Positions 50,168 through 60,181 of a stretch of 64,000 nt of DNA are shown piece by piece. The notes beneath the pieces are model-generated. The model was not told where the DNA came from, ran no database searches, and worked only from the letters and a program-made list of their open reading frames with translations. Within the stretch, counting starts at the first letter, position 1, and every line of letters begins with the position of its first letter. The translations under genes and the position numbers were made by a program. Source of the stretch: JANSWY01 sp965267245. Its GTDB lineage: Bacteria; Bacteroidota; Bacteroidia; Cytophagales; Cyclobacteriaceae. The stretch spans positions 3,658,001 through 3,722,000 of the forward strand of contig OZ253939.1 in the NCBI GenBank assembly GCA_965267245.1, read 5' to 3'.

Positions 50168-51332
50168 ATTCCTTATAGAAAATTTTCAAAGTCTGCGCAA
50201 AGTCGTAGATCGAATACTTTGAATTCGCAAGTTCCCTAGCTCTTAGACCCATAGTCCTAAGCCTATTACGGTCCTCCAAAAAAAGGAGTACTTCTTTCGA
50301 AAATTCGATGGGATTTTCACTGGCTATTAATCCAATCTGGTCTTCCCTTATGGCATACGCTAAATCTCCGGTATTGTTAGTGATGATTGGTCTACCAGCA
50401 GAAATACAATCACTAAAGCGATTTGGAAAACGTGCTCTATTTAGATCATTGTTTCTGTAAGGGATAATCACGGCTTCTCCGCAAGAGATAACTTCCCTGG
50501 CTTTCTGTGGTATTAGAACCCCCAGGCAAATAACCTGTTCAGACAATTCCAGATGCTCAATCCTATTTAAAGTCTCAGAACTTATTACCCCTGCCACCAA
50601 TAGTATTATGTCACTCTTCTCCTTTGCTATATGTGAAAAGGATTCTATGAGGAATGCTGTATCATACTCATTTAAGCTGGTATATACCAGAATGGTCTTA
50701 TTTGAAGGTAATCCAAATGACTTCCGAGCCTCTTTGGTTTCTTTTGGAATCACCAGGTCATAACTGGCTCCTACAGGTAGTAAGAGAATATCCTTTTCTG
50801 AAAGCCCCGAATCTGAAATACTGGCTTCTTTCAAATACTTTGTAATGACGGTAATACCGGATACTTTCTGTCTATATCTCCTCTCCCAATAATTATCAAA
50901 CCATCCAAAAATTAGTCTTTCGGTTTTGCCACGCAACTCATATATACCCTTTCTACCCCACAAATCAGCCCAGTCCGAAATCACAGGAGTTCCTGTTATA
51001 CGTTTGTATAGTAGAGCTGGAAACGAAACCGAAGGTCTATGAGAAAAAGTATGCACTAAATCATACTTGTTCTTCAAAAAGTGGAAGATCCTAAAAATAC
51101 AATCCATAGGGCTGAATCCAGCTGTTCTCATTGATTTAGGAAATATATCCGGTAACTGAACCAGTTTTACATTGTCCTCTTCACTTACTATTTCTTTCAA
51201 GCCCAATTTTGGCCTTGCTGAAATAATTGTCATTTTACAATCAAGTCTGGCAAGTCCCCTTGCATAAGAAAATGCCCTCAGGAAATTTCCACCATGATTC
51301 TCCTCTTCATATACTAGAAAAAGCACTTTCAT
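50160..51332 (-). CDS. GT4-family glycosyltransferase
   Basis: 390 residues. GT-B fold: N-half FLVYEEENHGGNFLRAFSYA and HTFSHRPSVSFPALLYKRIT; C-half ILVYTSLNEYDTAFLIESF, LGVLIPQKAREVISCGEAVI and IPYRNNDLNRARFPNRFSDC, with the nucleotide-binding Glu position variant. Donor unknown. Overlaps the upstream GT2 gene by 4 bp (same strand), so they are coupled. Confidence 0.85.
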   Translation of the reverse strand: MKVLFLVYEEENHGGNFLRAFSYARGLARLDCKMTIISARPKLGLKEIVSEEDNVKLVQLPDIFPKSMRTAGFSPMDCIFRIFHFLKNKYDLVHTFSHRPSVSFPALLYKRITGTPVISDWADLWGRKGIYELRGKTERLIFGWFDNYWERRYRQKVSGITVITKYLKEASISDSGLSEKDILLLPVGASYDLVIPKETKEARKSFGLPSNKTILVYTSLNEYDTAFLIESFSHIAKEKSDIILLVAGVISSETLNRIEHLELSEQVICLGVLIPQKAREVISCGEAVIIPYRNNDLNRARFPNRFSDCISAGRPIITNNTGDLAYAIREDQIGLIASENPIEFSKEVLLFLEDRNRLRTMGLRARELANSKYSIYDFAQTLKIFYKEFI

Positions 51333-52213
51333 TTCGTATTGAAATATGCTTTACATTCACCAATGAACCACATATACCAACCCATAATTATCATTGGTTG
51401 ACCCAAGAAAAAATCTTTTATGTTTGATGAATTGATACAATTTCTTAAAATTCGGAATTGTAGTTTAATAAGTCTGGCAGGTATAATGCTTGTGGCCATA
51501 ATTAATACGAGCTTGCCAAAACTTAAATTTTCCGCTTTTCTTCGGAGTCTCCCAAAATCATTCCCGCGTAATAATCTCTCCTTATAGAAATCTTTTACAC
51601 TACATGTGTGGTCATGATCAACGAAGTTTTGAGGCGCAAATAATATCTTTTCCTGGAAGTCTTTTAATCTCCAACTGAAAAGTGTGTCGCCCAGCATTTC
51701 TTCAGTTTCAAAATAACCGACTTTAAGAAAAATTGACTTTTCTATTAGCATATTAGCAGTCGGAGCTATTTCTATCTGCCTGTTATATCCTCCGGGGAGC
51801 CAAAGGTCAAATTTCACCAAATGGACCCCTTTCTTGTATGTTTCTTTATTATGACACCTGAGTCCGCCTACTATTACCTTTTTTTGATTTTTCCATGTCA
51901 GAACCATTTTTGAAACCCAATTAGTAGGTGCATAAATATCCGGGTCCGAGAATATAAGAACATCACCATTCGACCTCTCTACTCCATAATTTCTGGCAGC
52001 ATGAGGTAACATTCTCACTTTTGAATGATAATAATCTATTCCTTGAAAATTTTTAGATATGATCTCTTCACATAAATTATTGGGGCTACTGTCCACCACA
52101 ATTATTTCCATTTTGTTATAATCCTGATCCAAAAATGACTGGAGACTTCTTTTCAAGGTGGCATGTGAATTATATACCGGGATTATTAAGGATACATCAA
52201 ATTTTGAACTCAT
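51329..52213 (-). CDS. GT2-family glycosyltransferase
   Basis: 294 residues. VSLIIPVYNSHATLKRSLQS, RNYGVERSNGDVLIFSDPDI (the DxD-like SDPD metal motif) and MLGDTLFSWRLKDFQE are standard GT2. A C-terminal hydrophobic stretch and YMWFIGECKAYFN suggest membrane attachment. Divergent from the sulfotransferase gene 52 bp away. Confidence 0.88.
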   Translation of the reverse strand: MSSKFDVSLIIPVYNSHATLKRSLQSFLDQDYNKMEIIVVDSSPNNLCEEIISKNFQGIDYYHSKVRMLPHAARNYGVERSNGDVLIFSDPDIYAPTNWVSKMVLTWKNQKKVIVGGLRCHNKETYKKGVHLVKFDLWLPGGYNRQIEIAPTANMLIEKSIFLKVGYFETEEMLGDTLFSWRLKDFQEKILFAPQNFVDHDHTCSVKDFYKERLLRGNDFGRLRRKAENLSFGKLVLIMATSIIPARLIKLQFRILRNCINSSNIKDFFLGQPMIIMGWYMWFIGECKAYFNTK

Positions 52214-52265
52214 CCGAGAGATATCATGAATTTCATTGTGTTGGGCTAAATTAGCTCATGTATAA

Positions 52266-53234
52266 ATGAATACAGCATTGAATTCCTTGAATAAAGATAG
52301 ATTTCCAAATTTTTTGATGATTGGTACTGGCAAGTCAGGGTCTACCTCACTTTATAATTATCTCAAACAACACCCTGATATTTTTATGACTGATAAAAAG
52401 GAACCCGGATACTTCTCATTCCGTGGAGAAAAGCCCGTCTTCCAGGGACCAAAAGATGACATTTATGTTAATAACTATGTTGTATCGGATCTAGGGGAAT
52501 ATTTAAACTTATTTAATCATGCAGGAACTGCTAAAATAAGAGGAGAAGCATCCATGCGATATCTGGCAACAAGTGGTACCGCCGAGTTCATCAAAAACCT
52601 TATCCCCGATGTGAAGATGCTGGCTGTGCTCAGGAATCCAGCAGATAGAGCTTTTTCATCCTACATGATGGCAGTTAGAGATGGCAGGGAAAGTGTCAGC
52701 TTCCTGGAAGCACTAGAAGAGGAATCCGTTGGAAAGAGAAGGAATTGGAGCACAAATGGGTATTTTCAGGCAGGTTTATATTTTCAACACCTTTCTGAGT
52801 ATTATCAATTATTTGATAGGAGCCAATTGAAAATCTGTTTGTTCGAAGATCTAAAATCTCCTGATATTCTCACCAAAGAAATATTCCAATTTCTCAATGT
52901 TGACACTGGTTTTACGCCGGATTTTTCAACAAAATACAATGCCTCTGGAAAGCCAAAATTCAAACCTATTCATAGCATCGTCACAAAACTTGATGATCTG
53001 GCAATGCTGCAATACCGGAAAGTCCATGATCAATTCTTTAGGTTTAGTCCAGGTCTCTTTCGATTTACTCAAAACATTTACCGCAAATCAATGAGTAATT
53101 ACTATCAGTTAGCACTTAATAAAACTGAAATTGACAGGGATATCAGGTATTTGTTACTGAAGCGATACAGAGACGATATAATTAAACTTCAGGATTTAAT
53201 TCAGCGTGATCTAAGTCACTGGTTACATGAGTAG
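52266..53234 (+). CDS. Sulfotransferase (carbohydrate-type, heparan/GlcNAc-like)
   Basis: 322 residues, cytoplasmic. The 5'-phosphosulfate loop MIGTGKSGSTSLYNYLKQHP and MTDKKEPGYFS (catalytic Lys region), and the 3'-phosphate motif LAVLRNPADRAFSSYMMA, are typical of Sulfotransfer_1 enzymes. It transfers sulfate from PAPS to a sugar hydroxyl. One of three sulfotransferases in the locus and the only one on the plus strand. Confidence 0.9.
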   Translation: MNTALNSLNKDRFPNFLMIGTGKSGSTSLYNYLKQHPDIFMTDKKEPGYFSFRGEKPVFQGPKDDIYVNNYVVSDLGEYLNLFNHAGTAKIRGEASMRYLATSGTAEFIKNLIPDVKMLAVLRNPADRAFSSYMMAVRDGRESVSFLEALEEESVGKRRNWSTNGYFQAGLYFQHLSEYYQLFDRSQLKICLFEDLKSPDILTKEIFQFLNVDTGFTPDFSTKYNASGKPKFKPIHSIVTKLDDLAMLQYRKVHDQFFRFSPGLFRFTQNIYRKSMSNYYQLALNKTEIDRDIRYLLLKRYRDDIIKLQDLIQRDLSHWLHE

Positions 53235-53288
53235 AAAATCAATTTACTCTAAAATCAATCCATTCTTAATTCTCTCTCCTATCGACCT

Positions 53289-54233
53289 TTAACTGAGTTC
53301 AATTTCCCAGGCTGATTTGTCAACTGACTGATAGATTCCTTTGATCCCTTCAGACAATCCGATATTGGGGTTCCATCCCAATTCATTAATTCTACCGCTA
53401 TCCATTAATTTTCGAGGAGTTCCATCTGGTTTGCTTGTATCAAACTTAAGTTCTCCTTCAAATCCAACTATTTCTTTGATGGTTTCAGCTAATTCCCTGA
53501 TGGTAAGATCTTTACCAGATCCAACATTAATAGTTTCTTGTGAATCGTAGTTAAGCATCAGAAAATGGCATGCCTCAGCAAGATCATCTACATGAAGGAA
53601 TTCCCTCATAGGTGTACCACTTCCCCAAATTTCCACAGCATCCTCGCCTGACTGTTTGGCAGAATGGAATTTTCGGAGAAGAGCAGGCAAGACATGAGAA
53701 TTATTCAGATCATAGTTATCATTGGGTCCGTACAAGTTTGTGGGCATTGCACTGATGAAATCATCTCCGTACTGGTCCCTATAGGTTTCACATAACTTAA
53801 TGCCAGCAATTTTCGCTATCGCATATGGCTCGTTAGTGTGCTCAAGTGCACCAGTGAGAAGTGACGATTCTTTAATAGGTTGTTCTGCGAATTTGGGATA
53901 AATGCAGGAGCTCCCAAGCAATAAAAGTTTCTTAACACCAAATAAATGAGCGGCATGAATTACATTAGCTTCAATCATTAGGTTATCATAGAGAAATTCT
54001 GCTCTATATGAATTATTTGCATGAATCCCTCCAACCTTAGCTGCAGCAAGAAATACATATTCAACTTCTTCAGTTGAAAAAAAATCATTGACTTCAGCCT
54101 GGTTTCTGAGGTCTAATTCCTTTGAGGTTCTGAGCACCAGGTTATTATAGCCTTTAGCCTCTAAGTTCCTTACAATTGCAGAGCCCACCATTCCCCGGCT
54201 ACCTGCCACATAAATTTTTGAATTCTTGTTCAT
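53289..54233 (-). CDS. fcl: GDP-L-fucose synthase
   Basis: 314 residues. NADP motif AGSRGMVGSAIVRNLE, FLAAAKVGGIHANN, LLGSSCIYPKFAEQPIKESS, catalytic NEPYAIAKIAGIKLCE (Tyr and Lys of YxxxK) and SAMPTNLYGPNDNYD are all hallmarks of the GDP-4-keto-6-deoxymannose epimerase/reductase. Follows gmd by 8 nt, giving the complete two-step route from GDP-mannose to GDP-L-fucose. Confidence 0.95.
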   Translation of the reverse strand: MNKNSKIYVAGSRGMVGSAIVRNLEAKGYNNLVLRTSKELDLRNQAEVNDFFSTEEVEYVFLAAAKVGGIHANNSYRAEFLYDNLMIEANVIHAAHLFGVKKLLLLGSSCIYPKFAEQPIKESSLLTGALEHTNEPYAIAKIAGIKLCETYRDQYGDDFISAMPTNLYGPNDNYDLNNSHVLPALLRKFHSAKQSGEDAVEIWGSGTPMREFLHVDDLAEACHFLMLNYDSQETINVGSGKDLTIRELAETIKEIVGFEGELKFDTSKPDGTPRKLMDSGRINELGWNPNIGLSEGIKGIYQSVDKSAWEIELS

Positions 54234-54241
54234 TTTTTTAG

Positions 54242-55354
54242 CTATTCAGCTTGGTGTAAAATATCGTGCCCTCCATCTAACAAGTACTTGTCTTTTTGGA
54301 ATAATTTCAAGTCTGATGATACCATATCCTTTACTAAAGACTCTAAATCATGTTTTGGTTCCCAACCAAGTTTTTCTTTAGCTTTGGTTGGATCTCCAAT
54401 CAATAGATCCACTTCAGTTGGTCTGAAATACTTCGGGTCGATCTTTACAACTTCTTGACCAATTCTGAATGCATATTCAGCATTACTGGAAGATTTAACA
54501 ATTGCTACTTCATCAATACCATCTCCCTTGAATTCGAGTTCTACACCAACATAATCGAAAGCCATCTTAATAAAGTCTCTTATAGTGGTGGTTACACCTG
54601 TGGCCAGCACAAAATCCTCTGGTTTATCCTGTTGAAGCATCAACCACATTCCTTCCACATAGTCTTTGGCGTGCCCCCAATCTCGTTTAGAATTTAAATT
54701 ACCCATATAAGTACAATCCTGAAGTCCCAATGCCATTTTTGAAACAGCCCTTGTGATTTTTCTGGTTACAAACGTTTCTCCCCGAAGTGGTGATTCGTGA
54801 TTGAACAATATTCCATTACAAGCATACATATTATAGGCTTCTCTATAGTTTACCGTAATCCAATATCCATACAATTTTGCTACAGCATACGGAGATCTGG
54901 GATAGAAAGGTGTGGTTTCCTTCTGAGGTACTTCCTGTACAAGACCATAAAGCTCAGACGTGGAGGCCTGATAGATTCTTGTTTTCTCAGTTAAGCCTAG
55001 CAACCTAACAGCTTCAAGTAATCTCAGAGTACCAACACCATCTACATTCGCCACATATTCGGGTGTATCAAAACTTACTCTTACATGGGACATTGCTCCC
55101 AGGTTATATATTTCATCAGGTTGAATATCTTGAATCAGCCGAGTTAAGTTCATAGAGTCCGTCAAGTCACCATAATGCAGTTTCAACTTTGCATTGTCAA
55201 CATGAGGATCTTGATACAAATGATCTATTCTGTCAGTATTAAAAAGTGAAGACCTTCTCTTTATACCATGGACTTCATATCCCTTTTCTAAAAGAAGCTC
55301 TGTTAAATAAGCGCCATCCTGTCCTGTAATTCCTGTTACTAATGCTTTTTTCAT
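54242..55354 (-). CDS. gmd: GDP-mannose 4,6-dehydratase
   Basis: 370 residues. TGITGQDGAYLTELLLEKGY and GIKRRSSLFNTDRIDHLYQD, AMSHVRVSFDTPEYVANVD, YQASTSELYG, SPYAVAKLYGYW (catalytic YxxxK) and GNLNSKRDWGHAKDYVEGMW are diagnostic. Makes GDP-4-dehydro-6-deoxy-D-mannose, used by the next gene (fcl). It overlaps the upstream WecG-type gene by 4 bp. Confidence 0.97.
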   Translation of the reverse strand: MKKALVTGITGQDGAYLTELLLEKGYEVHGIKRRSSLFNTDRIDHLYQDPHVDNAKLKLHYGDLTDSMNLTRLIQDIQPDEIYNLGAMSHVRVSFDTPEYVANVDGVGTLRLLEAVRLLGLTEKTRIYQASTSELYGLVQEVPQKETTPFYPRSPYAVAKLYGYWITVNYREAYNMYACNGILFNHESPLRGETFVTRKITRAVSKMALGLQDCTYMGNLNSKRDWGHAKDYVEGMWLMLQQDKPEDFVLATGVTTTIRDFIKMAFDYVGVELEFKGDGIDEVAIVKSSSNAEYAFRIGQEVVKIDPKYFRPTEVDLLIGDPTKAKEKLGWEPKHDLESLVKDMVSSDLKLFQKDKYLLDGGHDILHQAE

Positions 55355-56100
55355 TTAATCTTTATTTTAAAAAACTCTTTAAGAAAGAGTCCACAAAAAT
55401 AGGTATTTGTGATCAAGTATCTTTTAAATAATCTTTTAGGCTCCAAAATTAATCGATAAATCCACTCCATGCCAATCTTACGCATCCATTCAGGAGCTCT
55501 TGAGTCAACTCCACCGTAAAGAAGAAACGCTCCACCCACCCCTAGCATGGGTGCATTGATTTGATTTGAAGTTTGGGACATGAATATTTCCTGCTTTGGA
55601 CAACCTAAGCCCACAAAAACCAAATTTGGTGATTTGGAATTAATCAACTCTATATCTGCAGAAATCTCATCCTCGGTCAATTGTTTAAATGGTGGCGAAT
55701 AAGTATCAACCTGAAGTCCAGGATAATCGTTTTGTATTCTCTCTTTAATTTTATTTAAGACCTCATTTGTACTTCCATAGAAAAAGATATTGAATTTCCT
55801 CTTGTAGGCTTGTTCCAGCATAGAAAAAATCATGTCATTTCCGGCTACTCTTTCACTATCTGATTTTCTCAACAGGTTCATGGACTTCAATAGTGGTACA
55901 CCATCAGGACATTTATAATTAGCTTTATCGAAAGCTTCCTTCAGTTGTGTATTCGTATGATATTCATAGATCATATGAGAATTAACAAAGAGAAAATAGG
56001 ACCCTATTCTTCCCTCAGCGTTCTTACATATCTCATCCACAAACTCACTATACCTGCCGGAGTTCATCTTTGCTTTAAAAATCTCTAATTCTCTAAGCAT
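55351..56100 (-). CDS. WecG/TagA/CpsF-family glycosyltransferase (GT26)
   Basis: 249 residues. HMIYEYHTNTQLKEAFDKAN, PDGVPLLKSMNLLR, KFNIFFYGSTNEVLNKIKER, LVFVGLGCPKQEIFMSQ and LGVGGAFLLYGG are the GT26 core. These enzymes add the second sugar (ManNAc, ManNAcA or Glc) to GlcNAc-PP-undecaprenol, which matches the WecA-type initiator at 43014. C-terminal basic/amphipathic helix for membrane docking. Confidence 0.9.
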   Translation of the reverse strand: MLRELEIFKAKMNSGRYSEFVDEICKNAEGRIGSYFLFVNSHMIYEYHTNTQLKEAFDKANYKCPDGVPLLKSMNLLRKSDSERVAGNDMIFSMLEQAYKRKFNIFFYGSTNEVLNKIKERIQNDYPGLQVDTYSPPFKQLTEDEISADIELINSKSPNLVFVGLGCPKQEIFMSQTSNQINAPMLGVGGAFLLYGGVDSRAPEWMRKIGMEWIYRLILEPKRLFKRYLITNTYFCGLFLKEFFKIKIK

Positions 56101-57262
56101 TCTTTTGAACTTCTCGATAAATGGACATTAAATAATCATGATTCAAGCGTTGATCATACTTTGAGGAGAATTCTGCTCTAGCATTATCTCCTAAAGACTT
56201 CCTAAGCACCTTATCAGCCGATATCAAATTTACCTTTTCACCTAAATCCGTAAAACCTTCCACAGAAAATAACATACCAGTTATGCCATCCCTGACTATT
56301 GAGCCTTGATTTCCATGACTTGTGGACAAAACCGGCAAGCCTACAGAGAAGCTCTCAATAATTGTCATTGGCAGACCTTCATACCATAAAGATGGAAAAA
56401 CCAAAGCAGTTGACTCAGACATGCATGATAAAACTTCTTTTTGGTTTCTTTTGCCTAAAAATTCAATATTACTGTGACCATCAGCTATTTTTTCCAAAGT
56501 CAATTTAAGCGGGCCTTCACCAATCATTAGCAAGCGGTGGGGTATTTTCTGATTGACCCAGGCTTCAATTAATTGTTTTACTCCTTTCTCTTCGCTAAGC
56601 CGACCTACAAACAAAAACTGATTCTGTATTGGTCTATTTTGGGATTCTACCGGTTTAACAGTGTTAGGTTTAACTACCAACCTGTCTGCATGTATGCCCC
56701 ACTTTTCGAATAGGTTCTTTGAAAATTCTGTAAGGCAAATAAACTTGTCTACATATTTATTCCAGGTTTGTCTTTTCTTATGAAATTCTATTAAATGTGA
56801 AACTACTAATGTTTGAAGAAATGAATTTCTATACACGCGATCAAAAACAACTTTATAGGCTGAACCAGGAAAAGTCCTTAAATCCACTTTCCCATTGTGA
56901 TACATCAAGCCATTGGGATATATTAACCTATAGTTATGCAATGTCATTACCACAGGAATATTTTGATGATGACAGGCATAAAAAATGCTTGGAGATATTA
57001 AAGGAAAAAAATTATGAACATGAACCACATCAGGTTGCCATCTTGATATCAAAGCCTGAAATTCTCTCTCTACACTCGCATTTTTATGCGTAGTAAAAAG
57101 TAATTTTAGTTTGGACAAAATTCCCCTGATTTGTTCCTCATTGTGTTTCACAAAACATTCTACTTCATGTCCATACTCTAGTAACAATTGTTTTTCCTCC
57201 TCAAACACCTTGTCCTCTCCACCTGACAGTTTATAATAGTTATGGACCAGTAAAACACGCAT
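56093..57262 (-). CDS. GT4-family glycosyltransferase
   Basis: 389 residues, GT-B. N-half LLVHNYYKLSGGEDKVFEEE, VHVHNFFPLISPSIFYACHH and MTLHNYRLIYPNGLMYHNG; C-half QFLFVGRLSEEKGVKQLIEA, LMIGEGPLKLTLE and ALVFPSLWYEGLPMTIIESF with the donor-binding EGLP...E motif intact. Overlaps the WecG-type gene by 8 bp. Confidence 0.92.
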   Translation of the reverse strand: MRVLLVHNYYKLSGGEDKVFEEEKQLLLEYGHEVECFVKHNEEQIRGILSKLKLLFTTHKNASVEREFQALISRWQPDVVHVHNFFPLISPSIFYACHHQNIPVVMTLHNYRLIYPNGLMYHNGKVDLRTFPGSAYKVVFDRVYRNSFLQTLVVSHLIEFHKKRQTWNKYVDKFICLTEFSKNLFEKWGIHADRLVVKPNTVKPVESQNRPIQNQFLFVGRLSEEKGVKQLIEAWVNQKIPHRLLMIGEGPLKLTLEKIADGHSNIEFLGKRNQKEVLSCMSESTALVFPSLWYEGLPMTIIESFSVGLPVLSTSHGNQGSIVRDGITGMLFSVEGFTDLGEKVNLISADKVLRKSLGDNARAEFSSKYDQRLNHDYLMSIYREVQKNA

Positions 57263-57267
57263 ATTTC

Positions 57268-58332
57268 CTATTTAACAAGGACGGATTTTAGACTTTCAAA
57301 ATGTTTTAAACTTTCAGTTGCCTCCGTCTCAAGTAATTTCCAATCGTACTTATTTTTAAAATCATCAGGGTTATCAATGATGTCAACAATTTCTTGAATT
57401 TTGTTATCATTGAAAATTGCAAATTCTGAATTTATGCCTTTTAAGAAGGTTTTTGTCTTGGCCTTACCATTATAACTGCAAAATGGAACCCCATAGCTTA
57501 GGGCACTAACCCCAAGGTGGAGCTTTGATGAAATAAGCAAGTCCAGTGAAGCCAAGAAATCAAGCATTGTTACTGGATCCTCATATTGGTAATTATTAAA
57601 GCTGAGGCCTTCTGGTGCTACTGTTTCATACTTAAAATCATGTTGAGGTAAATGTGAATTAATAAAGAAGAATTCGATATTGTCAACAGCTTTATACCTA
57701 TCTAGTTCACCAATTAATTTTTTGGAGTCCTTATCAATCAAATTTATACCTATTCTTTTCTTATTTGATTTTGTGATAGTTCTTTCCCCCATTACTTCTC
57801 TTAACGATAGGAGTATATCTGGAATATAATCACAGCTTACGTTTTGGTCCTGCAGGTACCTCAAGTCAGTTTTTAAGCGCACCGTAGCATACTCCACACT
57901 TTCTTTAAAAAATCTCCTTCTAAAAAAAGGCAGTGATCTTGATGTCTGTTTCCCATCACCACCAATAGAAAATGCATAAGCCTTTATCCCCTTTGCGGAA
58001 AGTTCTTTTGACAAATTTTTGAAACCTAGTTCAAAATCAAGTGTATTCTTTCGGAAAATAATTCTTACAATATTTTCGCTTACGAGCATACCCCCACCAC
58101 CAATAATGCAGTAATCTGATTGTGCAACCAGTTCTTTAAGGTGATCAGAAGTCTGTATATTAAACTTATCTGCAAGAAAGGGGTCCAAATTAAATACCAA
58201 AGGCTCAAACCCAAGTGATTTGATATAATCATGAAAGATTATTGCCATAATATCATCACCATAATTACCATGATTATATGATCCCCAAATGAGTACTGTT
58301 CCTTTATCCATTTGTTGCTTTTTGTATTCCAT
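57268..58332 (-). CDS. Polysaccharide pyruvyl transferase family protein
   Basis: 354 residues (347 if it begins at an internal ATG at 58311, which cuts the overlap with the upstream gene from 29 to 8 bp). WGSYNHGNYGDDIMAIIFHD, SDYCIIGGGGMLVSENIVR, AYAFSIGGDG and LDLLISSKLHLGVSALSYGV are the PS_pyruv_trans signature. It adds a 1-carboxyethylidene (pyruvate ketal) from phosphoenolpyruvate to a sugar, giving the polymer acidic groups. Confidence 0.9.
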   Translation of the reverse strand: MEYKKQQMDKGTVLIWGSYNHGNYGDDIMAIIFHDYIKSLGFEPLVFNLDPFLADKFNIQTSDHLKELVAQSDYCIIGGGGMLVSENIVRIIFRKNTLDFELGFKNLSKELSAKGIKAYAFSIGGDGKQTSRSLPFFRRRFFKESVEYATVRLKTDLRYLQDQNVSCDYIPDILLSLREVMGERTITKSNKKRIGINLIDKDSKKLIGELDRYKAVDNIEFFFINSHLPQHDFKYETVAPEGLSFNNYQYEDPVTMLDFLASLDLLISSKLHLGVSALSYGVPFCSYNGKAKTKTFLKGINSEFAIFNDNKIQEIVDIIDNPDDFKNKYDWKLLETEATESLKHFESLKSVLVK

Positions 58333-59443
58333 CTTTAAAATTTTTGATCATATTAGTCAGAGAGTACTCCTGACGGGAATTTTCACAACCTGTAACCAGG
58401 CTATCATAAATTCCTTCATTAGTTAATGCATTCATTACAGCATTTGAATACTCTCGTAAATCATTATAATTACTTGTCAAAACCCCGTTTTCCCCATTCT
58501 CTAAATAATCAATTTCCGGGCTATGATACGGATAATTAGTAGTAATCAAAGGAGTTTTAGCTGCAAATGAATCAAGTATCACAAGGCCTACCAGCCCAGG
58601 CATTAACAGTAACCTTGACTTAATTAATATCTCATTTTTTTGATCATCATACAATGCTCCTAAGTAGGTCACAAAACTATGATTTTCAGCAAAATCTATT
58701 ACCTTTTGACGTTCCACACCATCACCTATAACTATCAAATTGAAGTCAGGAAGTGTATTATGTATCTCCAATGAGGATTCAAGCAGAAAATCTATCCTTT
58801 TATATTCGTACAACCCTCCAATGAAAACACATGTTTGATTATTTATTTTTACGCCTAATCCATCAATTGAACTCTGATTAGAAGATGACAATTTGTTCTC
58901 CAAATCAATTATGGGGGTAGTATCAATTGCATTTTTAACAAGTGTAATTTTTTCCTTGTCAAAGCCACAATCTAATAAGTAATCTCTGGTCAGGAATGTG
59001 TATGCAAACCACCAATTGACTGAATTGATTAAGCGTTTTTTGAATCTATTCGCCCTTGATGATATATGATCCTGGAAATTCTTACCATGACCCCAAAATG
59101 CCAATTTTATGACACCCAATTTTGCCATCAAAATTAATGGATAGTTGATCAAGTTTTTGTTTGCCTGAGCAACAATAACTAGATCAGACTTCAATAAACC
59201 GAAGAAACAGGGTTGCCAACAAAAGTATTTCCCTTTAATTTGAAAATACCAATTCTTTATCCTTTTCCCATTCTCAAAATCAACTGAATCATTCTTCCGA
59301 CTTTCATTTGGATCAGGATTCCCATAGATATACAAAAAATCAATATTGGAGTCTTTTAAATCATAATATAATCCTTCAATAAATGGCTTTCTGTAGTGGG
59401 GTAGATACCTGCTTAGTATGGCAACTTTCTTAACAGACGACAT
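58304..59443 (-). CDS. GT4-family glycosyltransferase
   Basis: 379 residues, GT-B. The N-half has AILSRYLPHYRKPFIEGLYY and AFWGHGKNFQ; the C-half TCVFIGGLYEYKRIDFLLES, LIVIGDGVERQKVIDFAEN and GLVGLVILDSFAAKTPLITT. It resembles fucosyl/galactosyl-type capsule transferases, but the donor is unknown. Separated from the sulfotransferase gene by 3 nt. Confidence 0.87.
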   Translation of the reverse strand: MSSVKKVAILSRYLPHYRKPFIEGLYYDLKDSNIDFLYIYGNPDPNESRKNDSVDFENGKRIKNWYFQIKGKYFCWQPCFFGLLKSDLVIVAQANKNLINYPLILMAKLGVIKLAFWGHGKNFQDHISSRANRFKKRLINSVNWWFAYTFLTRDYLLDCGFDKEKITLVKNAIDTTPIIDLENKLSSSNQSSIDGLGVKINNQTCVFIGGLYEYKRIDFLLESSLEIHNTLPDFNLIVIGDGVERQKVIDFAENHSFVTYLGALYDDQKNEILIKSRLLLMPGLVGLVILDSFAAKTPLITTNYPYHSPEIDYLENGENGVLTSNYNDLREYSNAVMNALTNEGIYDSLVTGCENSRQEYSLTNMIKNFKDGIQKATNG

Positions 59444-59446
59444 TGA

Positions 59447-60181
59447 TCAAAAGCTAGTAATACTAATTTTCTCATCAAAGTATGACAAATCAGTATCTGA
59501 AAAGTAGTTTTTGTATTCTCCGACCTTACCTTTATTGAATTCAACTGCGGTTAGTGACTTCCTTTTGGTTAGTTTGCTCATTGCCTTTTTCAGGTTAACT
59601 AAAAACCTATTGGTCTGACGCAAATCTGTGATCCTGGATTTTTGCTCAATTGACGTTTTTACTGACAACTCCTTAATTGCATTTTTATAATCTGCTATCC
59701 AAGTTTCATAGTTCATAACTACTGGCTTTGGATCCATTCCCATCCAACCAATTACATGATATCTCCAATATTCTAGTCTGGTTAAACCCTCTGATTCTGA
59801 AGTAACAGAATAATCATTTTTCTGGTGAATAAACTTGGTAAATGGAACACCCGCAAAAGAATGATCATGTCTTTTTCTATATTCGTATAGGGAGACCATC
59901 ACATCCCTACCATCACGAATAACATATATTATTTCACTAGATTCATAAATTTTTTTTCTGAAATCATTATCACCTAATGCCTTAACCTCGTTAGGATCAG
60001 CGTGTGTCTTAAAAACGAGCCCTCCTTGTTCCAATTCCTTTAGAAAATCTATATCAATGTCAGACTCTGTAAGTGTATCTAAGCTGAGGTACCTATTGAA
60101 GCCAACCAAGTTGGAAATTATTGAATCAATTGTCAAATGTGTCCCGGACCGTCTATGAGACGCTACTATTATATTCTTCAT
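59447..60181 (-). CDS. Sulfotransferase domain protein
   Basis: 244 residues. PAPS-binding loop IIVASHRRSGTHLTIDSII and 3'-phosphate motif VIRDGRDVMVSLYEYRKRHD, plus a FKTHADPN-type catalytic region (TKTHxD family), are those of the cytosolic-type Sulfotransfer_1/3 group. It is short (usual 260-320) but has both cofactor-binding motifs. Overlaps the polymerase gene by 4 bp. Confidence 0.85.
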   Translation of the reverse strand: MKNIIVASHRRSGTHLTIDSIISNLVGFNRYLSLDTLTESDIDIDFLKELEQGGLVFKTHADPNEVKALGDNDFRKKIYESSEIIYVIRDGRDVMVSLYEYRKRHDHSFAGVPFTKFIHQKNDYSVTSESEGLTRLEYWRYHVIGWMGMDPKPVVMNYETWIADYKNAIKELSVKTSIEQKSRITDLRQTNRFLVNLKKAMSKLTKRKSLTAVEFNKGKVGEYKNYFSDTDLSYFDEKISITSF

